Positions 17,774 through 26,604 of a DNA stretch of 64,000 nt are shown here, piece after piece. Numbering within the stretch: the stretch's first letter is position 1; the number at the start of each line of letters is the position of its first letter. The notes beneath the pieces are model-generated. The model was not told the origin of the DNA, did not search any database, and worked only from the letters and a program-made list of their open reading frames with translations. Source of the stretch: Sphingobacteriaceae bacterium (GTDB lineage: Bacteria; Bacteroidota; Bacteroidia; Sphingobacteriales; Sphingobacteriaceae). Where the stretch lies: positions 1-64,000 of the forward strand of contig CANGZD010000002.1 of assembly GCA_947458875.1 (NCBI GenBank), in the 5' to 3' direction. The position numbers were made by a program, and so were the translations under genes.

Positions 17774-18556
17774 ATGAAAAAGCTCTTTTTTTTTCTTCTC
17801 CTGCTATGCAATTTGTCCGCAGTTCAAGCGCAAGAATTAAAGAATACTGCCGAAGTTGCCTTTCACCCCGGAGAGGAGCTCATCTATAAACTCAGGTACG
17901 GCATTTTTACCGCTGCAGAAGCAAAGTTAAGAATCCTTGATACCGATCTTAAGTTTGACGATCGACCGGTATTTCATCTCATAGCCGAGGGTAGAACTTC
18001 GGGCACCTTTGATATCTTTCATCGGGTGAGAAACAGATACGATTCTTACATCGATCGAAAGGAATTAACACCTTATCTCTACACCGAAAACATACACGAG
18101 TCGAGTTACCGCAGAAATGATAAGGCCCGCTTTTACCAAGAGCAGCAAAAAGTAGTCTCTAACAAAGGCACCTTCAAAGGCCCTGCTCAAACTTTTGATG
18201 TGATATCAGCCTATTATTTTGCCCGCAGCATCGATATCTCTAAAATTAAAATAGGAGATAAATTATCCATGTCTTATTTCCTGAGCGATGGCATCTCTCA
18301 GTTAGAAATAGAATATTTAGGTAAAGAAGTGGTGAGAACAGCTTTGGGTAAATTCAACTGTTTAAAATTCAGTCCTTCCATCCAACCTGGGCGCATCTTC
18401 AGGAAAGATAGTAGGTTATACCTTTGGATTACCGACGATGGCAACCGTATTCCGGTAAAAGCTCATGTTGAAGTGTTGGTGGGTTCCATCACCATGGAAT
18501 TGGTCAATGCGAAAGGGCTTAAATATCCGTTGGCTGCTAAAAAAGTAAAACCATGA
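17774..18556 (+). CDS. DUF3108 family periplasmic protein
   Basis: Secreted protein of about 260 residues of the DUF3108 family (LolA/LolB-like beta-barrel half, function not settled). The start at 17774 gives a signal peptide, MKKLFFFLLLLCNLSAVQAQ; the ORF-track start at 17714 extends back into the DUF2480 gene. The mature part begins with FHPGEELIYKLRYGIFTAAEAKLRI, typical of the family, and ends near HVEVLVGSITMELV. It overlaps the DUF3109 gene by four bases (ATGA), giving a tight DUF2480-DUF3108-DUF3109 run. Confidence 0.8.
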   Translation: MKKLFFFLLLLCNLSAVQAQELKNTAEVAFHPGEELIYKLRYGIFTAAEAKLRILDTDLKFDDRPVFHLIAEGRTSGTFDIFHRVRNRYDSYIDRKELTPYLYTENIHESSYRRNDKARFYQEQQKVVSNKGTFKGPAQTFDVISAYYFARSIDISKIKIGDKLSMSYFLSDGISQLEIEYLGKEVVRTALGKFNCLKFSPSIQPGRIFRKDSRLYLWITDDGNRIPVKAHVEVLVGSITMELVNAKGLKYPLAAKKVKP

Positions 18557-19119
18557 TCGAAGTAGGCCATGTCTTGGTCCATGAAGACCTCATTTCTGAG
18601 CAATTTGTGTGCAATTTAAATGCTTGTAAGGGGGCATGTTGTATTGAAGGTGATGCTGGTGCGCCTCTTGAAAATGCAGAAAAAGCTATTTTGGAAGAAG
18701 TCTACCCAATGGTAAAACCCCTGATGACCGCTAAGGGAATAGAGACTGTTGAAGCCGAAGGTGTTTATGTGAAAGATTTTGAGGGTGATTACACCACTCC
18801 TTGTGTAGATCAACACAAGGAATGTGCTTATGTAATTTGGGAAAACGGCATCACTAAATGTGCCATTGAGAAAGCCTATGAAATGGGAATGGTGAAGTGG
18901 AAGAAGCCGCTGTCTTGCCATTTATATCCCATCCGCATCACTTCCTATCCGGAGTTTGATGTATTGCATTACGATCGCTGGTCTATTTGTAGTGCAGCTT
19001 GCTCGCATGGAGCCGAGTTAAAAGTACCTGTTTATCAGTTCCTCAAAGAGCCTCTTATCAGGAAATACGGGGAGGCCTGGTTTGCTGAATTAGAGGAAAA
19101 GGTGCAAGCATCTCTGTAG
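18553..19119 (+). CDS. DUF3109 cysteine-rich protein
   Basis: A 188-residue cytoplasmic protein of the DUF3109 family, related to the YkgJ-type zinc/iron-cysteine cluster proteins. Several cysteines stand in a metal-binding arrangement: the NACKGACC cluster near residue 20, CVDQHKECAY, ITKCAIE, LSCHLYP and WSICSAACSHG. The cofactor and role are unknown; an oxidase/hydroxylase or a metallo-scaffold is possible. Its start codon overlaps the DUF3108 stop. Confidence 0.8.
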   Translation: MIEVGHVLVHEDLISEQFVCNLNACKGACCIEGDAGAPLENAEKAILEEVYPMVKPLMTAKGIETVEAEGVYVKDFEGDYTTPCVDQHKECAYVIWENGITKCAIEKAYEMGMVKWKKPLSCHLYPIRITSYPEFDVLHYDRWSICSAACSHGAELKVPVYQFLKEPLIRKYGEAWFAELEEKVQASL

Positions 19120-19159
19120 AAATTCTTATTTTTAACCATCAACCTATTAAATCCACTAA

Positions 19160-20026
19160 ATGAAAGGAATTATACTTGCCGGCGGTTCCGGTACCCGTTT
19201 ACATCCCTTAACCTTGGCGGTAAGCAAGCAATTGATGCCTGTTTACGATAAGCCGATGATCTATTATCCGCTTTCTACGCTCATGCAGGCAGGCATAAAC
19301 GAAATTCTGGTAATTTCTACCCCGCATGATTTGCCCCATTTTAAAAAGTTATTGGGTAGTGGCCAACAATTAGGGTGTAAATTTTCTTATGCCGTTCAGG
19401 AGGTTCCCAACGGATTGGCACAGGCCTTTGTGATTGGTGCCGATTTTATTGGTAATGATGATGTGGCCTTGATTTTAGGCGATAATATTTTTTATGGTGA
19501 TGGGATGGATCGCCTGATGCAGGAATCGACCAAGCCCGATGGCGGTATGGTGTTTGCCTATCCGGTTTCTGATCCGGAGCGTTATGGTGTAGTTGAGTTC
19601 GATGCCCAACAGCGGGCCATATCAATTGAAGAGAAACCCGCCACCCCTAAATCGAATTATGCAGTACCGGGTTTATATTTTTATGATAATTCGGTAGTAG
19701 AAATTGCTAAAAACATCCAACCATCTGCTCGTGGCGAATATGAAATTACCGATGTGAATAAAACCTATTTGGCCCAGGGCAAACTAAAGGTGGCGGTTTT
19801 GAGTCGTGGTACAGCCTGGCTCGATACCGGTACTTTCAACTCCCTTATGCAGGCCGGACAGTTTGTGCAGGTGATAGAAGAACGTCAGGGCTTAAAAATA
19901 GGTTGTATTGAAGAAATAGCCTATCGAATGGGCTTCATCAGCAAAGAAGAATTAAAAGCCATTGCCGAACCATTGGTTAAAAGTGGTTATGGACAATATT
20001 TACTCAGAATCATTCATCAAAGTTGA
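19160..20026 (+). CDS. rfbA: Glucose-1-phosphate thymidylyltransferase
   Basis: Makes dTDP-glucose from dTTP and glucose-1-phosphate, the first step to dTDP-rhamnose and related sugars. The nucleotidyltransferase signature [11 protein letters not shown] (residues 8-18), the [11 protein letters not shown] motif, ILGDNIFYG with the metal-binding aspartate, and [20 protein letters not shown] are all present. The length of 288 is normal. It has no other rml genes beside it; gmd follows after 30 bases, so the pair feeds two nucleotide-sugar pathways. A TATTTTTA box lies about 27 bases upstream. Confidence 0.96.
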   Translation: MKGIILAGGSGTRLHPLTLAVSKQLMPVYDKPMIYYPLSTLMQAGINEILVISTPHDLPHFKKLLGSGQQLGCKFSYAVQEVPNGLAQAFVIGADFIGNDDVALILGDNIFYGDGMDRLMQESTKPDGGMVFAYPVSDPERYGVVEFDAQQRAISIEEKPATPKSNYAVPGLYFYDNSVVEIAKNIQPSARGEYEITDVNKTYLAQGKLKVAVLSRGTAWLDTGTFNSLMQAGQFVQVIEERQGLKIGCIEEIAYRMGFISKEELKAIAEPLVKSGYGQYLLRIIHQS

Positions 20027-20056
20027 TGGGAGATATTTAATAGTTAAATTTTAAGA

Positions 20057-21193
20057 ATGAAGGTTGCATTAATAACGGGAATTACAGGTCAGGATGGAGC
20101 ATATTTGGCAGAATTTCTGCTGAAGAAAGGTTATTTTGTTCATGGATTGAAAAGAAGAAGTTCTTCCTTCAATACCGAGCGGATAGACCACCTTTACCAA
20201 GACCCCCATGAAGAACATTTGCACTTTAAACTGCATTACGGCGATTTAACTGATTCTACTAATCTCATACGTATTATCCAGGAGACGCAGCCGGATGAGA
20301 TTTATAACCTGGCGGCGATGAGCCACGTAAAAGTGAGTTTCGATACTCCCGAATACACCGCTAATGCAGATGGGGTGGGAACACTTAGAATCCTGGAAGC
20401 AGTTCGTTTGCTCGGGATGACGAAAAAAACCAAGATCTACCAGGCCTCCACTTCAGAGCTTTATGGATTGGTGCAGGCGGTCCCTCAAAGTGAAACAACA
20501 CCTTTCTACCCACGCTCACCTTATGGCGTGGCTAAGTTATACGCTTATTGGATTACGGTAAACTATCGTGAAGCCTACGATATGTATGCCTGCAATGGCA
20601 TCTTGTTCAACCATGAGAGTCCCATCCGTGGCGAAACCTTCGTAACCCGTAAAATTACCCGTGCAGCCGCAAAAATTGCTTTGGGTCTGCAAAGCACCTT
20701 GTTTTTGGGCAACCTGTCTGCACAACGCGACTGGGGACATGCCAAAGATTATGTGGAGGCCATGTGGCTCATTTTACAGCAAGAAAAGCCTGAGGACTAT
20801 GTGATTGCAACCGGTGTGACCACTACGGTGAGAGACTTTGTGAAGCTAGCTTTCGAAGAGTTGGGTATTGAAATTGAATTCAGTGGCAAAGCGGAGAACG
20901 AAAAAGGAGTGATCATTAACGTGAATGAAGCTCGTTGCCAAGAATTGGGCATCAATCCGGATCAGCTGAAACTGGGCACCACCGTAGTGAAAGTGGATCC
21001 TAAATATTATCGCCCTACCGAAGTAGACCTGTTATTGGGTGACCCTACAAAAGCCAATAAACAATTGGGATGGACGCCAAAGTACGACCTGCCTGCCTTG
21101 GTACAAGACATGGTGATTGCCGATCTGCATCTAATGAAGAAAGATGAATTTCTGAAGCAGGGAGGCTATAGAACCAATAATTATTTCGAATAG
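20057..21193 (+). CDS. gmd: GDP-mannose 4,6-dehydratase
   Basis: Converts GDP-mannose to GDP-4-keto-6-deoxymannose, precursor of GDP-fucose and GDP-rhamnose. Extended SDR fold: the NADP-binding loop [14 protein letters not shown] is at residues 8-21, the STSELYG segment carries the catalytic Thr/Ser-Glu, and [12 protein letters not shown] gives the YxxxK pair near residue 156. The C-terminus is [12 protein letters not shown]. There is no fcl (GDP-fucose synthase) partner nearby. The last 32 coding bases are repeated exactly 872 bases downstream (see the repeat entries), and gmd's apparent terminator lies beyond that second copy. Confidence 0.96.
   Translation: MKVALITGITGQDGAYLAEFLLKKGYFVHGLKRRSSSFNTERIDHLYQDPHEEHLHFKLHYGDLTDSTNLIRIIQETQPDEIYNLAAMSHVKVSFDTPEYTANADGVGTLRILEAVRLLGMTKKTKIYQASTSELYGLVQAVPQSETTPFYPRSPYGVAKLYAYWITVNYREAYDMYACNGILFNHESPIRGETFVTRKITRAAAKIALGLQSTLFLGNLSAQRDWGHAKDYVEAMWLILQQEKPEDYVIATGVTTTVRDFVKLAFEELGIEIEFSGKAENEKGVIINVNEARCQELGINPDQLKLGTTVVKVDPKYYRPTEVDLLLGDPTKANKQLGWTPKYDLPALVQDMVIADLHLMKKDEFLKQGGYRTNNYFE
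21155..21186 (+). repeat. 32-bp direct repeat, copy 1 (gmd 3' end)
   Basis: AAGCAGGGAGGCTATAGAAC... within the last codons of gmd is identical over 32 bases to 22027-22058. The two copies lie 872 bases apart and bracket the FISUMP lipoprotein gene. Confidence 0.95.
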
Positions 21194-21196
21194 CGG

Positions 21197-21871
21197 TTAG
21201 TTGTCTTTTACGCAACGTGCCGGGAACCCGACGCCATCCGTTACGGAAGTGAACTGTAACTTTCCATTATTACTGCCCATTGTATATAAAGATACAGCAT
21301 CTGCTATTTCTTGTGTTGAGGAGAAATAGAAGCCAACCACATAAGTATATCCGAAGCCTGAAGAGCTTGTTACTCCATTGGGTAGCGCTGTAAATCCACT
21401 TTGATTTGTCGCTGCTGTATTGGGGCTTGCCCAATGAGTTGTCCCTTTTTCTTTCAGTTTTCCACCAGCTACATCAAGCCCACCGAGTGTTTGCGCTAAA
21501 AGTTCCCAATCTTCATTGGTGGGGATATGCCAACCTTGAGGTGCCAGCTTACCGCTGTATACCGCTTTACTATTATAAAATGCGCCCCAGGGCTTCTTTT
21601 CATTTATATCGTAGTTAAACCAACAAAAACCAGGTGTTTGCGTGGCTCCCCACTCAACTTTATCATTTATTTCATTTAATGCTGTGCCATCATTGAGCCT
21701 AGTAGTCCTCAAATTCTCAGCCATCCAGGTCTGCGTGCCAATCTTAACAGTTTTATAAACATTGCCGTCAATATCTGTTACAGTGCCGGTTTGCAGCCTA
21801 TCTTTTTTACAAGACAGGCTCAGTAAAATCAAAATGGCAAATAGAATATGGTTTACAAAAGTGGTTTTCAT
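21197..21871 (-). CDS. FISUMP-domain lipoprotein
   Basis: Lipoprotein with a Fibrobacter succinogenes major paralogous (FISUMP) domain. I start it at the Met that gives MKTTFVNHILFAILILLSLSC, a lipoprotein signal ending SLSC; the ORF-track start at 21898 adds nine residues. The domain is diagnosed by DIDGNVYKTVKIGTQTWMAE, NLRTTRLNDG, GWHIPTNEDWELL and VGFPARCVKDN at the end. FISUMP proteins are surface lipoproteins of unknown function, often in multigene families with lineage-specific copies. It converges on gmd with 3 bases between stops. It is flanked by duplicated gmd 3' sequence, which suggests insertion here. Confidence 0.85.
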   Translation of the reverse strand: MKTTFVNHILFAILILLSLSCKKDRLQTGTVTDIDGNVYKTVKIGTQTWMAENLRTTRLNDGTALNEINDKVEWGATQTPGFCWFNYDINEKKPWGAFYNSKAVYSGKLAPQGWHIPTNEDWELLAQTLGGLDVAGGKLKEKGTTHWASPNTAATNQSGFTALPNGVTSSSGFGYTYVVGFYFSSTQEIADAVSLYTMGSNNGKLQFTSVTDGVGFPARCVKDN

Positions 21872-21996
21872 TAGGATATGATAGTTAAATTGTAACAATA
21901 TCTAATTTACTTAGCCAAATTGTTTTCTATTCATTTTTCCGACAGATTGCCATTTTTGAGTGACGAATGGTAGGTTTTTTAGACGTTTAGATGTAA

Positions 21997-22065
21997 AAAT
22001 GCCAAGATCGAAAGAACGAACTCCTAAAGCAGGGAGGCTATAGAACCAATAATTATTTTGATTAA
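21997..22065 (+). pseudogene. Relic of a second gmd 3' end
   Basis: Read in frame this encodes a C-terminus ...[17 protein letters not shown] then TAA, against ...[17 protein letters not shown] then TAG in the intact gmd. The central 32 bases are identical, while the flanking codons differ mostly by transitions, several at third positions (TTT/CTC, CTG/CTA, TTC/TTT). No start codon or longer ORF accompanies it; an in-frame TAA at 21994 precedes it. It is best read as the tail of a diverged gmd allele left behind by recombination or insertion. Confidence 0.75.
22027..22058 (+). repeat. 32-bp direct repeat, copy 2 (relic gmd tail)
   Basis: Exact match to 21155-21186 in gmd. Together the two copies bound an 872-base unit that carries the FISUMP lipoprotein gene. 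Confidence 0.95.
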
Positions 22066-22091
22066 TCTTCTTTTTTGGATAGAATAGATCA

Positions 22092-22118
22092 AACCCGGCT
22101 TTGCGCCGGGTTTTTTGA
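22092..22118 (+). terminator. Rho-independent terminator (original gmd terminator?)
   Basis: AACCCGGC-TTTGC-GCCGGGTT followed by TTTTGATT: an 8-bp GC-rich stem with a 5-base loop and a U-run. It stands 27 bases after the relic gmd stop codon, the spacing expected if it once terminated gmd before the FISUMP unit was inserted. Confidence 0.9.
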
Positions 22119-22310
22119 TTATTTTATAATATAAATTAACTAATTAAAAATAAGTACCTTATTATTACTAACTATTAATAGTTATATTATTCTATAAATA
22201 AACCCGATTTCAGCTAATACCGGCCAAGAGCTGAATGCCTACAGCCGTATGAGTGGAAAGCGGGACTCAAGTTGATAAAAAATACAGGTTTGGCTTTTTT
22301 AAAAAAAAGC
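22119..22310. other. Intergenic: AT-rich stretch plus GC-rich block
   Basis: The first part (22119-22200) is very AT-rich and holds a perfect 16-bp palindrome, TAACTATTAATAGTTA, at 22169-22184. Then a sharply more GC-rich block (22201-22274) has complementary ends, CCCGaTTTC near 22203 and GAAAgCGGG near 22256-22264, and an inner CGGC/GCCG pair. The frame ending TGA at 22274 is open but has no start codon. The end (about 22293-22310) is an A/T-rich inverted repeat next to the dxs stop. No gene is supported. Confidence 0.5.
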
Positions 22311-24239
22311 TTAGGAAGCCATGGTTTGTGTAGCACGGCTATGGGCCATCTCTTTCACTTTTTGTTGAATAGCTGCTGCATCGTAACCACATTCAGCCCA
22401 TAACTCTGGCTGTTCTCCATGTTCGATTACCTGATCGGGAATACCAAGCCTGATCACCCTGGCAGTGTAATAATTTTCGGCCATGAATTCGATCACGGCA
22501 GATCCCATACCTCCCTGAATGCAACCATCTTCTACCGTAATTACGTTTTTGAATTTGGAGAAAACTTCATGGAGTAATTGTTCGTCAATGGGTTTGGCAA
22601 AGCGCATATCGTAATGCGCCGGATAGATTCCTTCGGCATTCAATTCCTGGCAAGCTTTTGTTACTTCGTTACCGATATGGCCGATACTTAGAATAGCCAC
22701 TTCTTCACCGTCACAAATTTTTCTGCCTTTGCCAACAGAAATAGCTTTAAACGGGCGTTTCCAGTCGGGCATCACCCCATTACCTCTCGGATAGCGGATG
22801 GAAAAAGGTCCCATATTTTCTTGCTGGGCAGTGTACATCAGGTTGCGCAGTTCTTCTTCATTCATCGGGGCCGAAACCACCATGTTCGGGATACAGCGCA
22901 TGTAGGCCAAGTCATAAGCACCATGGTGCGTAGGTCCATCGGCTCCGGCTACGCCACCCCGATCTAAACAGAAAACCACATTGAGTTTTTGTATGGCTAC
23001 GTCGTGGATCACCTGATCATAGGCTCGTTGCATGAAGCTGGAATAGATATTGCAGAATGGGACCATTCCCTGCGTAGCCAAACCGGCAGAAAAAGTAACG
23101 GCATGTTGCTCGGCAATACCTACGTCGAATGCCCTTTTGGGCATGGCTTTCATCATGATGTTTAATGAGCAGCCGGAAGGCATGGCAGGCGTAATACCCA
23201 TGATTTTATCATTTTTTTCAGCCAGCTCTACGATCGTATGTCCAAAAACATCCTGGTATTTTGGCGGCTGCGGTTTGTCAGAAACCGATTTTTTGATTTC
23301 GCCGGTTATTTTATCAAATAAGCCGGGCGCATGCCATTTTGTTTGATCCTGCTCTGCCAAAGCATAGCCTTTGCCTTTAACAGTTACGCAATGCAGCAAT
23401 TTAGGACCCGGAATATTTTTTAGATCGTTGAGCACTTTTACTAGGTGTTTTACATCGTGACCGTCTATTGGTCCGAAATACCTGAAATTGAGTGCTTCGA
23501 AGAAATTGCTTTTTTTGAGGAGTGTTCCTTTGATGCTCTTCTCGATCTTCTTAACCAACTCATGAGCGTTAGGCCCCAAGCTGGAAAGTTTATTTAAAAC
23601 CAATGAAACATCATCTCGGAAGCGATTATATGTTTTAGAGGTGGTAATGTCTGTGAGGTATTCTTTCAGTGCGCCAACATTTGGATCGATGGACATGCAA
23701 TTATCATTGAGAATAACCAAGAGGTTAGAATTCTCAATACCGGCATGATTGAGTGCCTCAAAAGCCAAGCCCGCTGTCATGGCGCCGTCGCCAATTACGG
23801 CCACATGTTGGCGTTCAGTATTGCCTTGGTATTGCGAAGCAACAGCCATTCCAAGAGCTGCAGAAATAGAAGTTGAGGAGTGCCCCACACCAAAGGTATC
23901 GTACTCACTTTCAGATCTTTTTGGGAAACCACTGATCCCCTTATATATACGGTTGGTATGGAAGTTTTTGCGTCTTCCGGTCAATATTTTATGACCGTAA
24001 GCCTGATGGCCTACATCCCAAACCAATTGGTCATCGGGGGTATTGAGTACATAATGTAAAGCTACGCTGAGTTCTACTACGCCTAAACTGGCGCCAAAAT
24101 GACCGCCATTAACTGAAACTACATCAATGATGTATTGACGTAACTCCTGGCAGATCTGCTCCAGCTCGCTTTCATTAAATTTTTTTAAGTCAGCGGGCAG
24201 GTTGATCCTCTCTAATAGTTCACCGGCTTTAATTTCCAT
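22311..24239 (-). CDS. dxs: 1-deoxy-D-xylulose-5-phosphate synthase
   Basis: First enzyme of the MEP isoprenoid pathway; condenses pyruvate and glyceraldehyde-3-phosphate using thiamine diphosphate. The ThDP motif begins at GDGAMTAGLAFEALNHAG (about 148-165) and continues to the LNDNCMSI segment. The transketolase central domain has DVGIAEQHAVTFSAGLA with the catalytic glutamate, and DRGGVAGADGPTHHGAYD. The C-terminal domain ends near HGEQPELWAECGYDA. The length of 642 is normal. It is divergent from scpA across 120 bases. Confidence 0.97.
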   Translation of the reverse strand: MEIKAGELLERINLPADLKKFNESELEQICQELRQYIIDVVSVNGGHFGASLGVVELSVALHYVLNTPDDQLVWDVGHQAYGHKILTGRRKNFHTNRIYKGISGFPKRSESEYDTFGVGHSSTSISAALGMAVASQYQGNTERQHVAVIGDGAMTAGLAFEALNHAGIENSNLLVILNDNCMSIDPNVGALKEYLTDITTSKTYNRFRDDVSLVLNKLSSLGPNAHELVKKIEKSIKGTLLKKSNFFEALNFRYFGPIDGHDVKHLVKVLNDLKNIPGPKLLHCVTVKGKGYALAEQDQTKWHAPGLFDKITGEIKKSVSDKPQPPKYQDVFGHTIVELAEKNDKIMGITPAMPSGCSLNIMMKAMPKRAFDVGIAEQHAVTFSAGLATQGMVPFCNIYSSFMQRAYDQVIHDVAIQKLNVVFCLDRGGVAGADGPTHHGAYDLAYMRCIPNMVVSAPMNEEELRNLMYTAQQENMGPFSIRYPRGNGVMPDWKRPFKAISVGKGRKICDGEEVAILSIGHIGNEVTKACQELNAEGIYPAHYDMRFAKPIDEQLLHEVFSKFKNVITVEDGCIQGGMGSAVIEFMAENYYTARVIRLGIPDQVIEHGEQPELWAECGYDAAAIQQKVKEMAHSRATQTMAS

Positions 24240-24313
24240 TTAGTATAGATGTTCAAAAAGTGTTGGAACACAAATTAAGCAAATTTGCGCCTAATAATCT
24301 TACAATTTAAATA

Positions 24314-24349
24314 TTTTGCTCGTAAAACTTATTAATTGACTTAATTTTG
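24314..24349 (+). promoter_or_regulatory. Promoter upstream of scpA
   Basis: TTTTG at 24314-24318 and an exact TAATTTTG at 24342-24349 form a Bacteroidota-type -33/-7 pair with a 23-base gap. Transcription would start roughly 5 bases before the scpA ATG at 24360. Confidence 0.5.
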
Positions 24350-24359
24350 TTTCAACCTT

Positions 24360-25112
24360 ATGCAGGCTTCAGAAAATTTTGAAATCAGGCTTCCCAAATT
24401 TGAGGGTCCTTTCGATTTGTTGTTATTTTTCATCGAGAGGGACGAGCTGGATATTTACGATATTCCCATTGCCAAGATAACCGACGATTTTCTGAATTAT
24501 ATCCACCAGCTCAATGCCATGAATATGGAAGTTGCCAGTGAATTTATTTACGTGGCTGCCACCTTGATGCGAATTAAGGCAAAGATGCTACTACCCCGAC
24601 AGGAATTAGATGAGGAGGGCAATGAAATAGATCATCGTAAAGATCTGGTTCAGAAACTCTTGGACTACAAGCGTTTTAAATTGGTGACGGAAGAACTGAA
24701 ACTGTTGGAAGAGGAGCGCTCATTGAAAGAAAAGCGGGGGCACTTATCTTTTGATTTGCAGCAAATTAGTGAGCAATATGCACAACCGGGGGAAGAATTG
24801 GCCAGCGTCGATTTGTATAAATTGATGCTCACTTATGAGCGGATCATGAACAAGTACGACATCCGGTCTAAGGAAGTGAAACATACGGTGGTTCAGTATC
24901 CTTATACCATCGAAGGGCAGAAAAAAGTGATTATGGATTTGTTGGCACTCAATCAGCAGTTAGATTTCGATTACCTGAAGAAACAGTCAGAAAACAAGGT
25001 ACATTTCGTTTATAATTTTTTGGCCCTGCTCGAAATGCTTCAACAGCAATTGGTATCGATACAAACCGGTTTGGGTTTTAATAATTTTTGGGTGGAAGCC
25101 AAATCGGCCTGA
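24360..25112 (+). CDS. scpA: Segregation and condensation protein A
   Basis: Kleisin subunit that, with ScpB, links the two heads of the SMC dimer in chromosome condensation. The N-terminus has the family signature FEGPFDLLLFFIERDELDIYD and the PIAKITDDFLNYI continuation, then an MRIKAKMLLPR segment. The C-terminal winged-helix part includes the VHFVYNFLALLEMLQQQ region. The length of 250 is usual. scpB and smc are not in this window. glyA follows after 76 bases with its own likely promoter. Confidence 0.93.
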   Translation: MQASENFEIRLPKFEGPFDLLLFFIERDELDIYDIPIAKITDDFLNYIHQLNAMNMEVASEFIYVAATLMRIKAKMLLPRQELDEEGNEIDHRKDLVQKLLDYKRFKLVTEELKLLEEERSLKEKRGHLSFDLQQISEQYAQPGEELASVDLYKLMLTYERIMNKYDIRSKEVKHTVVQYPYTIEGQKKVIMDLLALNQQLDFDYLKKQSENKVHFVYNFLALLEMLQQQLVSIQTGLGFNNFWVEAKSA

Positions 25113-25188
25113 GCCCGATTTCCTCAAATTTTTCTGCGGCTCATTAGATTAAATATGTATTTTTAAGCCACCTATTTATAAAGATTTC

Positions 25189-26463
25189 ATGAAGAGAGAT
25201 AAACTCATTTTTCAACTGATTGAAGAAGAATTACAGCGTCAGGAGACGGGTATTGAACTGATCGCTTCCGAAAATTTTGTTAGTCCGCAAGTGATGGAAG
25301 CCGCCGGTTCGGTTTTGACAAATAAATACGCGGAAGGCTTACCCGGTAAAAGGTATTACGGCGGCTGTGAGGTGGTAGATGAAATTGAAAACATTGCCAT
25401 TGACAGAGCCAAAGAATTGTTCAACGCTGCCTGGGCAAATGTGCAGCCACATTCGGGTGCACAGGCTAATGCAGCTATATTTCTGGCACTATTGAAACCC
25501 GGCGATAAGATTTTGGGATTCGACCTCTCTCATGGTGGCCATCTCACCCATGGTTCTCCGGTAAATTTTTCGGGTAAATTATACCAACCCTTCTTCTACG
25601 GGGTAAAGCCAGATACCGGCTTAATTGATTATGAACAGCTCGAAAAGGTAGCGCTAAAGGAAAAACCAAAACTGATCATTTGTGGGGCTTCGGCTTACTC
25701 AAGAGAATGGGATTATGCGTTTATCCGTAATGTAGCCGACCAAATAGGGGCGCTGGTTTTGGCTGATATTTCGCATCCTTCGGGTTTAATTGCCCGCGGC
25801 TTGCTCAACGATCCGCTTCCGCACTGCCACGTGGTGAGTACCACTACGCATAAAACTTTACGTGGCCCTCGTGGTGGGATGATCATGATGGGAAAAGATT
25901 TTGAAAATCCTTTCGGTTTAACCACTCCAAAAGGGGAGATCAAAATGATGTCTTCTCTCTTAGATGGTGCCGTTTTCCCGGGTACCCAGGGCGGTCCGCT
26001 TGAGCACATCATTGCTGCCAAAGCCATTGCTTTTGGCGAAGCGCTGAGTGATAGCTACATGAAATACATCATCCAGGTAAAGAAAAATGCGGCGGCCATG
26101 GCTGCTGCCCTCATGGAGAGAAATTATCAGATCATTTCAGGTGGAACTGATAATCATTTGATGTTGCTCGATTTGCGAAATAAAAATATCAGTGGTAAGG
26201 CTGCCGAAGCAGCTTTGGGCGAGGCAGGTATTACGGTGAACAAGAACATGGTACCTTACGATGATAAATCTCCATTTGTTACTTCAGGTATCCGCTTAGG
26301 AACGGCGGCAATTACCACACGTGGTTTGAAAGAGAAACACATGGAATTGATTGTTGATCTGATTGACCAAGCCCTCGTACAAGCGGAGAATACCAAAAAA
26401 CTTCACAAAATCCATCAGCAGGTTTCTGAGCTGATGTCCAAATATCCGCTTTATAAAGCTTAA
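25189..26463 (+). CDS. glyA: Serine hydroxymethyltransferase
   Basis: PLP enzyme converting serine and tetrahydrofolate to glycine and methylene-THF, the main one-carbon source. The N-terminus [19 protein letters not shown], the [15 protein letters not shown] substrate loop and the PLP lysine in [14 protein letters not shown] (about residue 222) are all intact. The length of 424 is normal. It works functionally with GcvH, encoded 20 kb away in this window. A strong terminator follows 14 bases after the stop. Confidence 0.98.
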   Translation: MKRDKLIFQLIEEELQRQETGIELIASENFVSPQVMEAAGSVLTNKYAEGLPGKRYYGGCEVVDEIENIAIDRAKELFNAAWANVQPHSGAQANAAIFLALLKPGDKILGFDLSHGGHLTHGSPVNFSGKLYQPFFYGVKPDTGLIDYEQLEKVALKEKPKLIICGASAYSREWDYAFIRNVADQIGALVLADISHPSGLIARGLLNDPLPHCHVVSTTTHKTLRGPRGGMIMMGKDFENPFGLTTPKGEIKMMSSLLDGAVFPGTQGGPLEHIIAAKAIAFGEALSDSYMKYIIQVKKNAAAMAAALMERNYQIISGGTDNHLMLLDLRNKNISGKAAEAALGEAGITVNKNMVPYDDKSPFVTSGIRLGTAAITTRGLKEKHMELIVDLIDQALVQAENTKKLHKIHQQVSELMSKYPLYKA

Positions 26464-26476
26464 TCATTTAAACACA

Positions 26477-26507
26477 AAAGAGCCGGAAATACCGGCTCTT
26501 TTGCTTT
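26477..26507 (+). terminator. Rho-independent terminator after glyA
   Basis: AAAAGAGCCGG-AAATA-CCGGCTCTTTT: an 11-bp stem with a 5-base loop, flanked by A- and T-rich tracts so that it could work in both directions between the convergent glyA and comF genes. Confidence 0.92.
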
Positions 26508-26515
26508 CTAAAAAT

Positions 26516-26571
26516 TAACGCATACGTTAGGATTATTTGGGAGAAATCTAACGCAATCCTTTATACGTTAG
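26516..26571. repeat. Nested inverted repeats TAACG/CGTTA
   Basis: Four copies of a 5-6 base motif alternate in orientation: TAACG (26516), CGTTAG (26525), CTAACG (26548) and CGTTAG (26566). They can pair as two local hairpins or as one central hairpin. GGATT/AATCC adds to the central pairing. The site is between the glyA terminator and the comF stop. Confidence 0.6.
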
Positions 26572-26604
26572 AATGCTGACTCGGGTTACAATTATTTTCA
26601 ATTT

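Noticed and set aside
22201-22274. Open frame ending at 22274 as a gene
   Set aside because: There is no start codon after the in-frame stop at 22195. It is kept only as a possible relic or structured RNA.
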